A stretch of DNA of 64,000 nucleotides, taken from positions 56,418 to 120,417 of the forward strand of contig NZ_WOTD01000006.1 in assembly GCF_011516885.1 (NCBI RefSeq), written 5' to 3'. The notes under the pieces are model-generated. The model saw only the letters and a list, made by a program, of their open reading frames with translations, was not told where the DNA came from and did no database searches. The stretch is from Acetobacter lambici. Its GTDB lineage: Bacteria; Pseudomonadota; Alphaproteobacteria; Acetobacterales; Acetobacteraceae. The position numbers and the translations under genes were made by a program. Positions 37,755 to 47,007 of this stretch are shown piece after piece (position 1 is the first letter of the stretch; each line of letters opens with the position of its first letter).

Positions 37755-39250
37755 TGGATGTTGTCTCCCTTATTTACGCGGGTGAGCAGACGGCTACCCC
37801 ATGGCGCTTCCGGCTTGATGAACTGGCATGGCGAGACATGGTGGACCTGCTCCGCAGTGACGACCTGCCCTTTGTTGGCCTGTGGTGTGACGGGGCGGAT
37901 GTGCATGCCCTGTTTTTGCCCGATGGACACCCGTTAGCCGCAACTCTGGCGCTCGAAGGGGGGCGCTACCCGGCTCTTTCGCCCGCACGGGTTGCCTCCA
38001 GCCTGTACGAACGCGCGATCTATGACCTGTTTGGTGCCGAGGCCATGTGGGCGGTGGATGTCCGCCCTTTGCTTGACCATGATGTATGGTCCGCCACAAC
38101 CCCACTGGGGTTGGCTCCGGGGCGGGGAGGGCAGCACAAAGGACTTATTACCTTCCAGCCGTCCGACGCCATGGCGGCGGCACAGGGGCGGGTGGATGAG
38201 CGTGGCCCTGCCTCTGGTGCTCTGACCCCACCGTTTTACACGCGGCTTGTCCTGTCCAGCACGCTTGTCGCGTATGGCGAAACACAGACAGGCTACGCCC
38301 ACCGTGGCATTGCCGCCCGCTCGCGGCATGCGCGGGTGGAGGATGTCTGCCGTCTGAGTGCCCGGGTTGCGGCGGGTAGTTCTGTTGCCCATCAGGTTGC
38401 GTTCTGTCAGGCAGTGGAAAATGCCTGTGGAGAGAGCGTGGGGGCGGAGGTCGCACTCCTTCGCGTGGCTTTGCTGGAGATGGAGCGGCTGTTCCACCAT
38501 CTTTATACTCTGGCGGGCATGGCGCGGCTGGCGGGGGCGCATATGGTGGCGTCGCACTGCATGGCTTTGCGCGAGAAACTGGTGGCCGAAGCAGCCCCTG
38601 TAACCGGCTCGCGGTTGCTGATGGATGTGTGCATCCCCGGTGGCCTGTCCGTGCGGGATGCGACCCAGATGGGGGATCTGTGCGCCAGACTGTATGAACT
38701 GGGACAACAGGCCTACCCGCAACTGGTGCTTTTGTGGCGCGAATACCCCGGCCTTGCCGCATTGCTCGGCGGTGTGGGGCGTGTGCAGGCCGATGATCTG
38801 GAACGGGTCGGGCTGGATGGTCCGGTAGCCCGTGCCGCAGGGTGGGATTGTGATGGTAGGCGCATGATGCCCGCGTATGACGGCCTGTGGCGCTATACAT
38901 CGGGCAGGCAGAATGGCACGGCGGAGGACCGCGCCCTGCTGCTGCTGGACGAGATGGAGGAAAGCCTGCGGATGCTTGACCTTGCCTTCGCCCGTATAGG
39001 GCTTGCAGCAGGCGGGAACGTGCCCTTGTCCATGCAGGATGGAGAAGGAACAGGGTTGGTCGAAGGGCCATGGGGCGGCGTGCTGTATTGGGTGCGTCTG
39101 GCGCATGGTCGTGTGGCGGAGGCCTTCTGCCGCAAGCCCGAAACCTCGGCCCTGCTGGTGTTTGAGCAGGCTCTGCCTAACCATCAGGCAGAGGATACGG
39201 CATTACTGGCCTGCTCGCTGGGTGTGAACGCGGCGGCGCTGGATGGTTAG
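37754..39250 (+). CDS. HyfG-like large subunit (NuoC-NuoD fusion) without NiFe ligands
   Basis: 498 residues. The N-terminal 30-kDa (NuoC) domain shows RYPALSPARVASSLYERAIYDLFG (71-94 region). The 49-kDa domain starts with YGETQTGYAHRGI. In hydrogenases the next helix carries the first cysteine pair (RVCGIC.FAHS); here residues 204-213 read RVAAGSSVAH. The C-terminus, where DPCxxC should be, reads LACSLGVNAAALDG. Both nickel-iron ligand pairs are therefore missing, so this is a hydrogenase-related protein, closer to Ehr complexes or complex I in its active-site state. Start chosen at 37754 by overlap with the previous stop. Confidence 0.8.
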   Translation: MDVVSLIYAGEQTATPWRFRLDELAWRDMVDLLRSDDLPFVGLWCDGADVHALFLPDGHPLAATLALEGGRYPALSPARVASSLYERAIYDLFGAEAMWAVDVRPLLDHDVWSATTPLGLAPGRGGQHKGLITFQPSDAMAAAQGRVDERGPASGALTPPFYTRLVLSSTLVAYGETQTGYAHRGIAARSRHARVEDVCRLSARVAAGSSVAHQVAFCQAVENACGESVGAEVALLRVALLEMERLFHHLYTLAGMARLAGAHMVASHCMALREKLVAEAAPVTGSRLLMDVCIPGGLSVRDATQMGDLCARLYELGQQAYPQLVLLWREYPGLAALLGGVGRVQADDLERVGLDGPVARAAGWDCDGRRMMPAYDGLWRYTSGRQNGTAEDRALLLLDEMEESLRMLDLAFARIGLAAGGNVPLSMQDGEGTGLVEGPWGGVLYWVRLAHGRVAEAFCRKPETSALLVFEQALPNHQAEDTALLACSLGVNAAALDG

Positions 39251-39286
39251 GGGAACGGGAATGAACAGGCACAGGGCGGGCCTCTC

Positions 39287-39784
39287 ATGGGGCTGATCCG
39301 CGCGGTCATGAATACAGCGTTCTGGAAGGGGCGGCAAAAGCGCAAGCCCCTTGGCCCCCGTTGGCCTCTGCTGCTTTTTCATGTGGATACAGGTGGCTGT
39401 GGTGGTTGTGGTATGGAATTACAGGCCATGACCAGCCTGCCATATGACATGCAGGGCGCTGGGTTCGGGTTTGTAAACTCCCCCCGTGCCGCGGATGTTC
39501 TGCTGGTTACCGGCCCCCTTACGCGCACCATGGCCCCGGTTCTGCAAGCCGCGTGGGAGGCCATGCCCGACCCTAAAGGGATTATCAGTATTGGCACCTG
39601 CGCGCTTGATGGCGGCGTGTTCAACGAAAATTATGCCGTCATGGGGGGGCTGGAGCGCCGGGTATCGGTTGATCTGGCCATTACAGGCTGCCCCCCCAGC
39701 CCGCAGGAAATCCTGAACGGGTTATGCTCTTTGCTGGGCAGTGCGGCACAGAGTGGACAAAAGGAAACGCCCTCAGGGAGTTGA
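39287..39784 (+). CDS. HyfI-like (NuoB-type) small Fe-S subunit
   Basis: 165 residues. Four cysteines of the proximal [4Fe-4S] cluster are in place: Cys38 and Cys41 (DTGGCGGCGMEL), Cys105 (SIGTCALDGG) and Cys135 (ITGCPPSP). The CxxC spacing is that of group 4 hydrogenases; complex I has adjacent cysteines. It should sit against the HyfG-like protein. Its last 12 bases overlap the end of pssA on the other strand. No ferredoxin-like HyfA/H, no formate dehydrogenase and no hyp maturation gene is in the window. Confidence 0.85.
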   Translation: MGLIRAVMNTAFWKGRQKRKPLGPRWPLLLFHVDTGGCGGCGMELQAMTSLPYDMQGAGFGFVNSPRAADVLLVTGPLTRTMAPVLQAAWEAMPDPKGIISIGTCALDGGVFNENYAVMGGLERRVSVDLAITGCPPSPQEILNGLCSLLGSAAQSGQKETPSGS

Positions 39785-40702
39785 GGGCGTTTCAGTATCG
39801 TCTTTGTGGAGCTCTTCCGCCGCTTTTTTTAGCTTGAGAAAGCTACGTCGGCTTAAGGGGAGCAAAACCATATAGATCACACCCGCCGCCGCTAGTGCAG
39901 CCCATGGGTCGGCTACCAGAATAACGGCGTAAATGCCGGTTCCCAGCATAAGTGGCAGCACAAACTGGGCTGGCACCTTAAAGTTTTTAAACGACCAGAC
40001 CGGTAGGGTGGAAACCAGAAGCAGGGCCGTGCTGGTTAATGTAAAGTCTGGCAGCCAGGGCAGGCGGGTCAGGTTGTACAGCCAGTCTATGCCAAGTTTT
40101 TGTGCTTCCAGCCCCAAAAAGAGCGGGAAAAGGGCAAGCCCAGCCCCAGCGGGTGCGGGTACGCCGGTAAAAAAGTTACTGGCATATTTGGGTTTCAGTT
40201 CTTCCCCATCCAGATTGGCGTTAAAGCGCGCAAGGCGGAGCGCCATGCAGACCGTAAACAGCAGGCAGGGCAGAAAAGCGTAACGGTTGCTGTCCTTGAT
40301 AGCCCAGAAATACAGCAGGAAGGACGGCGCGACCCCAAAGCACAAAAAGTCGGAAAGACTGTCAAATTCCGCGCCAAACCGCGTGGCGCCGCGTAACATG
40401 CGGGCAATGCGACCATCCAGCCCATCTATAAAGGCGGAAATCAGCAGGGCAGCGGCTGCCGCCTGAAAACGCCCTTCAATGGCAAAGCGCATGCCGGTCA
40501 GGCCCGCGCAAAGCCCCAACATTGTTAAAATATTGGGAATCAGGCGGTTAAAGGACGGCCCCCGGCTTTTGTTGCGCACACGCCGTTTGCGGCGGCGCGG
40601 CTGCTGGGGATTTTTGGGGTCGGGAAGAACCGCCGGAGGGGATGTTGGTGCGGGGAGTGTCACAGGCTTGTCAGAGACGCGCCATGACGGTCTCACCGCC
40701 AA
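39773..40702 (-). CDS. pssA: CDP-diacylglycerol-serine O-phosphatidyltransferase
   Basis: About 309 residues, multi-helix membrane enzyme making phosphatidylserine. The CDP-alcohol phosphotransferase motif is present: DGLDGRIAR...GAEFDSLSD. A basic N-terminal stretch (RRRKRRVRNK) precedes the first helix. No ATG is available before the conserved start of helix 1; TTG at 40702, GTG at 40696 and GTG near 40660 are candidates, so the start is uncertain. It overlaps the psd stop, and the pair makes phosphatidylethanolamine. Confidence 0.88.
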   Translation of the reverse strand: MAVRPSWRVSDKPVTLPAPTSPPAVLPDPKNPQQPRRRKRRVRNKSRGPSFNRLIPNILTMLGLCAGLTGMRFAIEGRFQAAAAALLISAFIDGLDGRIARMLRGATRFGAEFDSLSDFLCFGVAPSFLLYFWAIKDSNRYAFLPCLLFTVCMALRLARFNANLDGEELKPKYASNFFTGVPAPAGAGLALFPLFLGLEAQKLGIDWLYNLTRLPWLPDFTLTSTALLLVSTLPVWSFKNFKVPAQFVLPLMLGTGIYAVILVADPWAALAAAGVIYMVLLPLSRRSFLKLKKAAEELHKDDTETPSTP

Positions 40703-41360
40703 CCATGGTCTGACCTACGGCTACCAGCGGCTCAACGCCGGGCGGCAGATACAGGTCAGTGCGAGAGCCAAAGCGGATCAGCCCAAACCGTTCACCCGCT
40801 TCCATCTGCATTCCTTCGGTTACGGAGCAGACAATCCGGCGTGCCACCAGCCCAGCAATCTGGACCACGGCCAGCATACGTCCGTCTGGCAGGGTCAGGC
40901 TGAGCGCGTTGCGTTCGTTCTGCTCGGACGCCTTGTCCAGACTTGCGTTCAGGAACAGGCCCGGATGGTAGGCAATACGGGTGACCGTGCCAGCAGCAGG
41001 CATGCGGTTAACATGCACGTCCAGCACGGACAGGAAGGTGGCAATCCGCCACACGGGCGTTTCCCCCATGCCAAGTTCCTTGGGGGGGGCAATTTTTTCA
41101 ATGGACACAATATGTCCGTCCGCGGGGGCTACCGCCACATCGTTGCGGGCAGGTGTTACACGTTCCGGATCACGGAAAAAATAAAGGCAGAAGCCAAAAA
41201 AACCGGTGCTGGCATGGCCAAGCAGGCGCAGCTTGGGGCAGCGCAGCTTGCGGCCAAGCAGGTAGGACACGGCAGACACAGCACCGGACGCCAGCAGAAA
41301 CGGGCGGGCTTCGGGGTGGGGGCGTGCCACAACAAGTTTAAGGGATGCAAGTAAAGACAT
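40671..41360 (-). CDS. psd: Phosphatidylserine decarboxylase proenzyme
   Basis: 229 residues, the short form found in alphaproteobacteria. It is anchored by N-terminal helices and cleaves itself at the Gly-Ser in LIRFGSRTDLYLP, giving a pyruvoyl enzyme that converts phosphatidylserine to phosphatidylethanolamine. Conserved FRDPER and DVHVNRMP segments are present. It overlaps pssA downstream. Confidence 0.93.
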   Translation of the reverse strand: MSLLASLKLVVARPHPEARPFLLASGAVSAVSYLLGRKLRCPKLRLLGHASTGFFGFCLYFFRDPERVTPARNDVAVAPADGHIVSIEKIAPPKELGMGETPVWRIATFLSVLDVHVNRMPAAGTVTRIAYHPGLFLNASLDKASEQNERNALSLTLPDGRMLAVVQIAGLVARRIVCSVTEGMQMEAGERFGLIRFGSRTDLYLPPGVEPLVAVGQTMVGGETVMARL

Positions 41361-41398
41361 AACTCAATCCTTACGCCAAAGACGGACCAAGGGGAAGT

Positions 41399-41430
41399 AG
41401 CGGAACAGGAAGGTCCATACCTGTTCCGCT
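41399..41430 (-). promoter_or_regulatory. 11-bp perfect hairpin between alaS and psd
   Basis: Arms AGCGGAACAGG (41399-41409) and CCTGTTCCGCT (41420-41430). On the minus strand, the direction of both genes, no T-run follows (the T-run is on the other side), so it is not a standard terminator. It may be the alaS mRNA 3' end or a processing site. Confidence 0.5.
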
Positions 41431-41453
41431 CCCCCGTTTTTGCAGCGTTAGTG

Positions 41454-44099
41454 TCAGGCGCTTGTTTTGAGCACATCCCGCACGGCGGCAAAGGCAGCAT
41501 CTGCGGCCGCACCATCGGGGCCACCGGCCTGCGCCATGTCGGGGCGTCCACCACCACCCTTGCCGCCCATGGCAATGCTGGCCGCCTTGACGAGTGCCAC
41601 TGCGTTCACCTTTTCGGTCAGGGCAGGGGCTACGGCTGCCACAACACTCCCCTTACCATCAGCGCAGGAAATCAGGACCACCACATCGGCCTCGCCCTGC
41701 TTGAGAATGGTCTCCGCCAGCCCTTTAAGCTCACGGGCCGGGGTTTCGCCCACATTGCGTGTGGCCAGACGGGCCGCGCCTACTTTTTCCACCCCAGCGG
41801 CTGCAACGCTGCCTGTGGCCATCTGGCGTTGCAGGTTGGCAATCTGGCGTTCCATGGCGCGGCGTTCTTCCAGCAAGGTTGCCAGTCGTTCGGGCGCGTC
41901 GGCTACGCTGACCTTCATCATGCTGGCAAGCTGGAGCAGCCTTTGCTCGTTTGTTGCGGTCAGGGATTCGGCGGCTTTGCCCGCGACGGCTTCAATACGC
42001 CGGACACCGGCGGAAACACCATTTTCGGCTACAATGCGGAACTGCCCGATATCCCCCGTGCGGCTCACATGCGTGCCGCCACACAGTTCCATGGACCACG
42101 CTCCTTTGCCATCTTCGGCCGGACCCATGGCCACCACGCGGACCTCATCGCCATATTTTTCGCCAAACAGGGCGGTAGCCCCTTCGGCAATGGCTTCTTC
42201 AGGGGTCATGGACCGGGTGGTTACGGCGGCATTCTGGCGGATGCGATGGTTAACCTCTGCCTCGATATCGGCCAGTTCTTCTGCCGTAATCGGGCGGGGC
42301 TGGCTGACGTCAAAACGTAGGCGGTCGGGTGTGTTCAGGCTGCCCTTCTGTGCCACATGCGCGCCAAGGCGGCGGCGCATGGCCTCGTGCAGCAGGTGGG
42401 TCGCGGAGTGGTGGGCACGTATGGCCGAGCGGCGGTCATGGTCCACGGTGGCGGTGACCGCCATGCCGGGCTTGAGCGTGCCCTCGGTCACCGTGCCATA
42501 GTGCACGATCAGGTCGCCTGCTTTTTTCTGTGTATCGCGGATTGCGACTTTCAGCCCTTTAGCGGTCAGAAAACCTGTATCGCCAGCCTGACCACCACTT
42601 TCGCCATAAAACGGGGTCTGGTTGAGCAGCACGGCCACTTCCTGCCCGATTGTTGCTTCTGGCACGAACGCATTGCCCGCAATAAGGGCCAGTACCTCGC
42701 CATCTGCCTGTTCGGTGGAATAGCCAAGGAACTCGGATGCGCCAAATTTGTCGCGCGCTTCAAACCAGATGGTCTCTACTGCGGTATCGCCCGAGCCAGT
42801 CCATGCGGCGCGGGCGCGCTGGCGCTGGATGGTCATGGCGTCATCAAAGCCTTTTACGTCCACATCATGGCCGCTACCACGCAGGGCGTCCTGCGTCAGA
42901 TCCAGCGGAAAGCCAAATGTGTCGTACAGGCGGAAGGCCACATCGCCGGGGAGTGGTGCGCCAGAGGCCAGCTTGCTTTTTTCGTCGTCTAGCAGGTGCA
43001 GGCCACGGTCGAGCATGGCTTTAAAGCGCTCTTCCTCACCGCGCATGGTTTCACGGATCAGGGCTTCACCATGCACCAGTTCGGGGTAGGCTGTGCCCAT
43101 CTGCTGGATCAGGGCGGGCAGCAGTTTGTAAAAAACCGGGTCCGTGGTGCCCATCATGTGCAAATGGCGCATGGCGCGGCGCATGATCCGGCGCAGGACG
43201 TAACCGCGCCCGTCTTTGGCGGGTAGAACGCCATCGGCAATAAGGAATGCGGTGGAACGTAGGTGGTCGGCCACAACCCGGTGGCTGGCCTTGAACGGCC
43301 CATCCACGGCCTGATGGGTCAGATCCGATGATGCGTTGATGAGCGAGACAAACGTGTCCGTGTCATAGTTATCGCGCTTGCCCTGCATAATGGCGGCAAA
43401 GCGTTCCAGCCCCAGACCCGTATCAATGGATGGGCGTGGCAGGGGCGAGCGCGTGCCCGGCGGGTCTTCGAAATACTGCATGAACACAAGGTTCCAGATT
43501 TCGACAAACCGGTCGCCATCTTCATCGGGGGAGCCGGGGGGGCCGCCGGGAACATCGGGGCCATGATCATAAAAAATTTCGGAGCAGGGGCCGCAGGGGC
43601 CGGTATCGCCCATCCGCCAGAAGTTGTCCGAGGTGGGAATGCGAATAATGCGGCTGTCATCCAGCCCGGCAATGGAGCGCCACAGACCGGCTGCGTCTTC
43701 ATCCTCGGCATAGACGGTAACAAGCAGTTTGTCCTTTGGCAGGCCAAAACCCTTGGTCATCAGGGTCCATGCCAGTTCTATGGCCTGAGGCTTGAAATAA
43801 TCCCCGAAGGAGAAGTTCCCCATCATTTCAAAGAACGTATGGTGCCGGGCCGTGTAACCGACATTATCCAGATCGTTGTGTTTGCCGCCTGCGCGGACCA
43901 CTTTCTGGGCGGTTGTCGCGCGCGAGTAGGGGCGTGTCTCCTGTCCCGTAAACACGTTTTTGAACTGGACCATTCCTGCGTTGGTAAACAGCAAGGTGGG
44001 GTCATTGCTCGGCACGAGTGACGAGGAGGGGACGATCTGGTGGCCCTTGCTGGCAAAATAGTCCAGAAAAGCGGTGCGGATTTCATTTGTTGTCAGCAT
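41454..44099 (-). CDS. alaS: Alanyl-tRNA synthetase
   Basis: 881 residues from the ATG at 44099, which gives the conserved start [20 protein letters not shown]. Class II catalytic core ([17 protein letters not shown] and TGLGLERFA), editing domain with zinc ligands HSATHLLH and CGGTHV, and the C-terminal oligomerisation/C-Ala domain ([13 protein letters not shown]). Length is normal. An upstream ATG at 44153 has no support. Confidence 0.96.
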   Translation of the reverse strand: MLTTNEIRTAFLDYFASKGHQIVPSSSLVPSNDPTLLFTNAGMVQFKNVFTGQETRPYSRATTAQKVVRAGGKHNDLDNVGYTARHHTFFEMMGNFSFGDYFKPQAIELAWTLMTKGFGLPKDKLLVTVYAEDEDAAGLWRSIAGLDDSRIIRIPTSDNFWRMGDTGPCGPCSEIFYDHGPDVPGGPPGSPDEDGDRFVEIWNLVFMQYFEDPPGTRSPLPRPSIDTGLGLERFAAIMQGKRDNYDTDTFVSLINASSDLTHQAVDGPFKASHRVVADHLRSTAFLIADGVLPAKDGRGYVLRRIMRRAMRHLHMMGTTDPVFYKLLPALIQQMGTAYPELVHGEALIRETMRGEEERFKAMLDRGLHLLDDEKSKLASGAPLPGDVAFRLYDTFGFPLDLTQDALRGSGHDVDVKGFDDAMTIQRQRARAAWTGSGDTAVETIWFEARDKFGASEFLGYSTEQADGEVLALIAGNAFVPEATIGQEVAVLLNQTPFYGESGGQAGDTGFLTAKGLKVAIRDTQKKAGDLIVHYGTVTEGTLKPGMAVTATVDHDRRSAIRAHHSATHLLHEAMRRRLGAHVAQKGSLNTPDRLRFDVSQPRPITAEELADIEAEVNHRIRQNAAVTTRSMTPEEAIAEGATALFGEKYGDEVRVVAMGPAEDGKGAWSMELCGGTHVSRTGDIGQFRIVAENGVSAGVRRIEAVAGKAAESLTATNEQRLLQLASMMKVSVADAPERLATLLEERRAMERQIANLQRQMATGSVAAAGVEKVGAARLATRNVGETPARELKGLAETILKQGEADVVVLISCADGKGSVVAAVAPALTEKVNAVALVKAASIAMGGKGGGGRPDMAQAGGPDGAAADAAFAAVRDVLKTSA

Positions 44100-44252
44100 G
44101 GCGTGAGGCAGCAAAGTCCTGAAACTGGTTGGGCGCGTAATACCTTCCCGCATAGCGCAGAATGATGCTCACGGCCGGGTGATATGCGCAGTATTCTCTT
44201 AAACCTTGGGGTAAATGTAGCGCACCCTGTGCTTCTCTGAAAGAGGGCAGGA

Positions 44253-44750
44253 TTATGGCTCGGTATTGTGTGTGTGATCGGTGGCGGGAATTTCCACGGT
44301 CATTTCTGCAAGTTCAAGGGCCGAGGTGGGTGGTTTCTCGCGGAAAACTATTTTCTGGCAAAGGTTGAAGTTGGCTATCAACCCGGCAAAACTGCCGCAG
44401 GCCAGAGCCAGTATTGGATGCTGGATGCAAAGCGGGAAAACGTAAAACAGTGTGTAAACCGTTCCACGGTTCAGAAAAAAACCCAAACTGTTGGCGGAAA
44501 GGAATCGCAGCCATTGCAGGACCGGGTGGCTATGGTGGCCCACGCCCCGGAATGTCCACAGGCTGTTGAGAAGCCAATTGAATGTTGCCGCAATAAAATA
44601 GGCAGCCAGCGTTGCAGCGGTTAACCCGATTATGGGACGCAACGCGTAAACTGAGCTTGCGTCCCATAAAAAACCCAGACTGCCGACAACGCAGAATTTT
44701 AAAAAGCGTAGCAGGCGTGGGGACAATATGAAGGGAGAAACTAAGCGCAT
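44253..44750 (-). CDS. GtrA-family membrane protein
   Basis: 165 residues with four membrane helices. FCVVGSLGFLWDASSVYAL, FNWLLNSLWTF and the late FNLCQKIVF follow the GtrA pattern. Members help move polyprenyl-linked sugars across the inner membrane for surface polysaccharide modification. No glycosyltransferase partner lies next to it. The ATG at 44750 is preferred over a TTG upstream. Confidence 0.82.
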   Translation of the reverse strand: MRLVSPFILSPRLLRFLKFCVVGSLGFLWDASSVYALRPIIGLTAATLAAYFIAATFNWLLNSLWTFRGVGHHSHPVLQWLRFLSANSLGFFLNRGTVYTLFYVFPLCIQHPILALACGSFAGLIANFNLCQKIVFREKPPTSALELAEMTVEIPATDHTHNTEP

Positions 44751-45504
44751 ACCACGCAAAAGTCAGAAAAATATGATCAGGGCAAGATATAAAAAAATGA
44801 AGGTGCTCAGCAACACCGTCTTGTCTGGTTTTAGAATAAGGTTGGATATGCTCCGCATAAGGATGCCTCCTCAACATATTGGTTTTGCAGTGAGCCGGTG
44901 CTGAACCGGTGGCATGATCATGAGTGTTGATGACTGCGGTATGACCGTGATGGTCGGAGCCGTTTGGTTTTCCATGCTTTGAGCATGATGAATGGCAAAG
45001 GTTCAGAGCATTATCCGCCGGATGTATTCATGTTGTTCGGGGTGTTTTGTGCCAATCTGAAAGACCGCTGAAAAAGCCATAGGATTGGTCGAGTTCAACC
45101 ATCATGAGCAGAACAGAAGATCATCAGACCAAGTGTAGAACCAATAATGTTTGAACTAATCAAACAGGAGGTTTTGCCAAACTGGGCACGCCAGTCTTTA
45201 CTGGCTTTATAAGCATTGGTGCAATTGGCCCAAGGGTATGGGGAATGTAGTCCACCCATCCGGACCCTGTGGCGCAAATGTTGATTATTCTTTGAAAAAA
45301 CAGTGTTTATTGGATTTTATGTGCCTGATTGCAGGCTTTATCCTTACGTATTCAGCCATTGCTGAGCGGGAGGGGTAGAGGTTTGCACTCAAACTGTTCT
45401 TGGGAGCGAATAGTAATGGAAAAAACAATGAAGGCTGAAGTTCCATCCAAAAACAAAAATATATAAGGCTTTGCTCTCTCGTTGCGTAGTGGTTGAGCAA
45501 CGCA
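44751..45504. other. Long region without a recognisable gene
   Basis: About 750 bases, more AT-rich than the surroundings. Short open frames on both strands show no family motif. It contains the gtrA promoter side, a small CCGGT/ACCGG inverted repeat near 44895, and nothing I can name. It might be decayed mobile or phage DNA. Confidence 0.5.
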
Positions 45505-45543
45505 CAAAAAAAGAGGCACCCGTGAGGGTACCTCTCTTTTTTT
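45505..45543. terminator. Terminator after the second OmpA-family gene
   Basis: Arms AGAGGCACCC (45512-45521) and GGGTACCTCT (45526-45535) with one mismatch, A-run before and T-run after. It works on the minus strand for the OmpA-family gene ending at 45571. Confidence 0.88.
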
Positions 45544-45570
45544 GTTCCGAAGTAACCCGGAGCAGACCGA

Positions 45571-46659
45571 TTAGTGGAGGATAATTTCCACGCGGCGGTT
45601 CTGCGGTTCGCGGGTGTTCGGGCCGGTCGGGACCAGCGGATGGGCTTCACCATAACCATGGATGTCGATGGCGGCAGCCGGAACGCCGTCATGAACCAGC
45701 TCAGCCTTTACGCTTTCAGCACGATGCAGGGACAGGCCCAGATTGTACTTTTCGCCGCGCGGGCCGGGGTGTGCTGCGGAGTTATCGGTGTAACCGTTAA
45801 CTTCGATGCGGGTGGTCTGGACGTGGGTGGAAGCCTGAGCGGCTTCAGCCACGATCTGACGTGCACGTGCGCTCAGGACAGATTTGTCCCAATCGAAGAA
45901 CACGAGGTAGGAACGTGCGGGCAGCGGTGCCGGAGCGGCAACGATCGGAGCAGCCGGCGGCGGGGGCGGCGGAGCCGTATCGAACGCATAACGCAGGCCA
46001 ACCATGAACAGGTGGTTGAAGCGATGGTCAACGCTGGTACGGTCAGTGCCGGAGCGAACGTCGTCGAACTGGCCGTTACGGAAGGAGCCCGGCTGACCGA
46101 TCATGCGGTACTGCGCGGTCACCTGGAAGCCCGGAATGCCCGTGTCGAATGCTGCACCGACGATGGCCTGGTAAGCAAAGCCACCCTTTGTGCCGCGGTA
46201 ACCGGCCGTGGAACCAAAGTTCTGGTGTTCCTGCGTCCACAGGTAGCCAGCACCGGCACCGATGAACGGTGTAACAGGCACGTTGTTGATGCCGAACTTC
46301 GTCAGGTCGAAGTCATACAGAGCATTGATGAAACCGCCGTAGGAAGAATCCTTACCTTTGTTGCGATCACCGTTGCCAGTGCTGCCGCTCAGGTTGGAAC
46401 GCAGGTAGGTGCCTTCCACTTCAGCGCGCAGGCCGTTACCAAAGCCCCAGCCAACGGAACCGTAACCGGTCCAGCCGCTTTTGTGGCCAACCTTGTTGGA
46501 GCCGGGTTCAGTACCAGCTTTGGTTTTGAACGTCTGGGTTTGAGTCAGGTCGTAGCCGCCGCCAAGGTCGACATACGGGCCGGTGATGGTGGTGGCGGAT
46601 GCGGCCGCCGGAGCCGCTGCCATCAGGGTTGTTGCGAGTAACGCCGTGCGGAGACGCAT
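45571..46659 (-). CDS. OmpA-family outer membrane protein (second copy)
   Basis: 362 residues. A signal peptide ends near residue 22 (AAASA), followed by a beta-barrel (YVDLGGGYDL ... VGLRYAF), a proline hinge (APPPPPPAAP) and an OmpA peptidoglycan domain: LVFFDWDKSVLSARAR, NGYTDNSAAHPG and NRRVEIILH. GAGGGC precedes the ATG. The C-domain is very close to the 1441-2595 paralog, while the barrels differ more. Likely a major envelope-tethering protein. Confidence 0.9.
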   Translation of the reverse strand: MRLRTALLATTLMAAAPAAASATTITGPYVDLGGGYDLTQTQTFKTKAGTEPGSNKVGHKSGWTGYGSVGWGFGNGLRAEVEGTYLRSNLSGSTGNGDRNKGKDSSYGGFINALYDFDLTKFGINNVPVTPFIGAGAGYLWTQEHQNFGSTAGYRGTKGGFAYQAIVGAAFDTGIPGFQVTAQYRMIGQPGSFRNGQFDDVRSGTDRTSVDHRFNHLFMVGLRYAFDTAPPPPPPAAPIVAAPAPLPARSYLVFFDWDKSVLSARARQIVAEAAQASTHVQTTRIEVNGYTDNSAAHPGPRGEKYNLGLSLHRAESVKAELVHDGVPAAAIDIHGYGEAHPLVPTGPNTREPQNRRVEIILH

Positions 46660-47007
46660 TTTTTGCCCTCAATATTTCATCTAGGTGAGCCTGTTCTACC
46701 AATTACTGGCGTAACTGACCACCCGATGCACCAAAAATTCGTATAAAGAGGTTACCACCCATTCGGGAAAGGCGACCTCTCATACTCTTGTCGACTAAAA
46801 GACACAGCAGTGCTTTCGTTGCAACAGATCATTTTGCAGCATGAATATGAACTGGATGCATGCGGCGTTGTAGTTGCTTCGATTACTGTATCCATTAGCT
46901 CTGCCAATGCAGATCTGAGGCATGCTCTCGCGCCAGAATAAGGCGGAATTAAGACAGGGTTGCAAATTTGCAACGCTCTTAAAATAAAGTGCATGCCTCT
47001 ACTTCTT
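46660..47007. other. AT-rich spacer between the second OmpA gene and aroKB
   Basis: About 350 bases with no convincing gene. It should hold the ompA promoter and long leader (minus strand) and the aroKB 3' end. A perfect 16-base palindrome sits at 46959-46974. Confidence 0.6.
46959..46974. promoter_or_regulatory. Perfect 16-bp palindrome
   Basis: GTTGCAAATTTGCAAC, fully self-complementary, in the spacer 34 bases past the aroKB stop. It looks like a dimeric regulator site; I cannot name the protein. Confidence 0.4.

Noticed and set aside
37754..39250. Annotation as active [NiFe] hydrogenase large subunit or as NADH dehydrogenase subunit
   Set aside because: NiFe cysteine pairs are missing. 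The small-subunit CxxC spacing and gene order are of group 4 hydrogenase type, not complex I.
45095..45277. Possible small gene (60 codons, minus strand) in the AT-rich region
   Set aside because: No ribosome site, no similarity I recognise, and composition unlike neighbouring genes.
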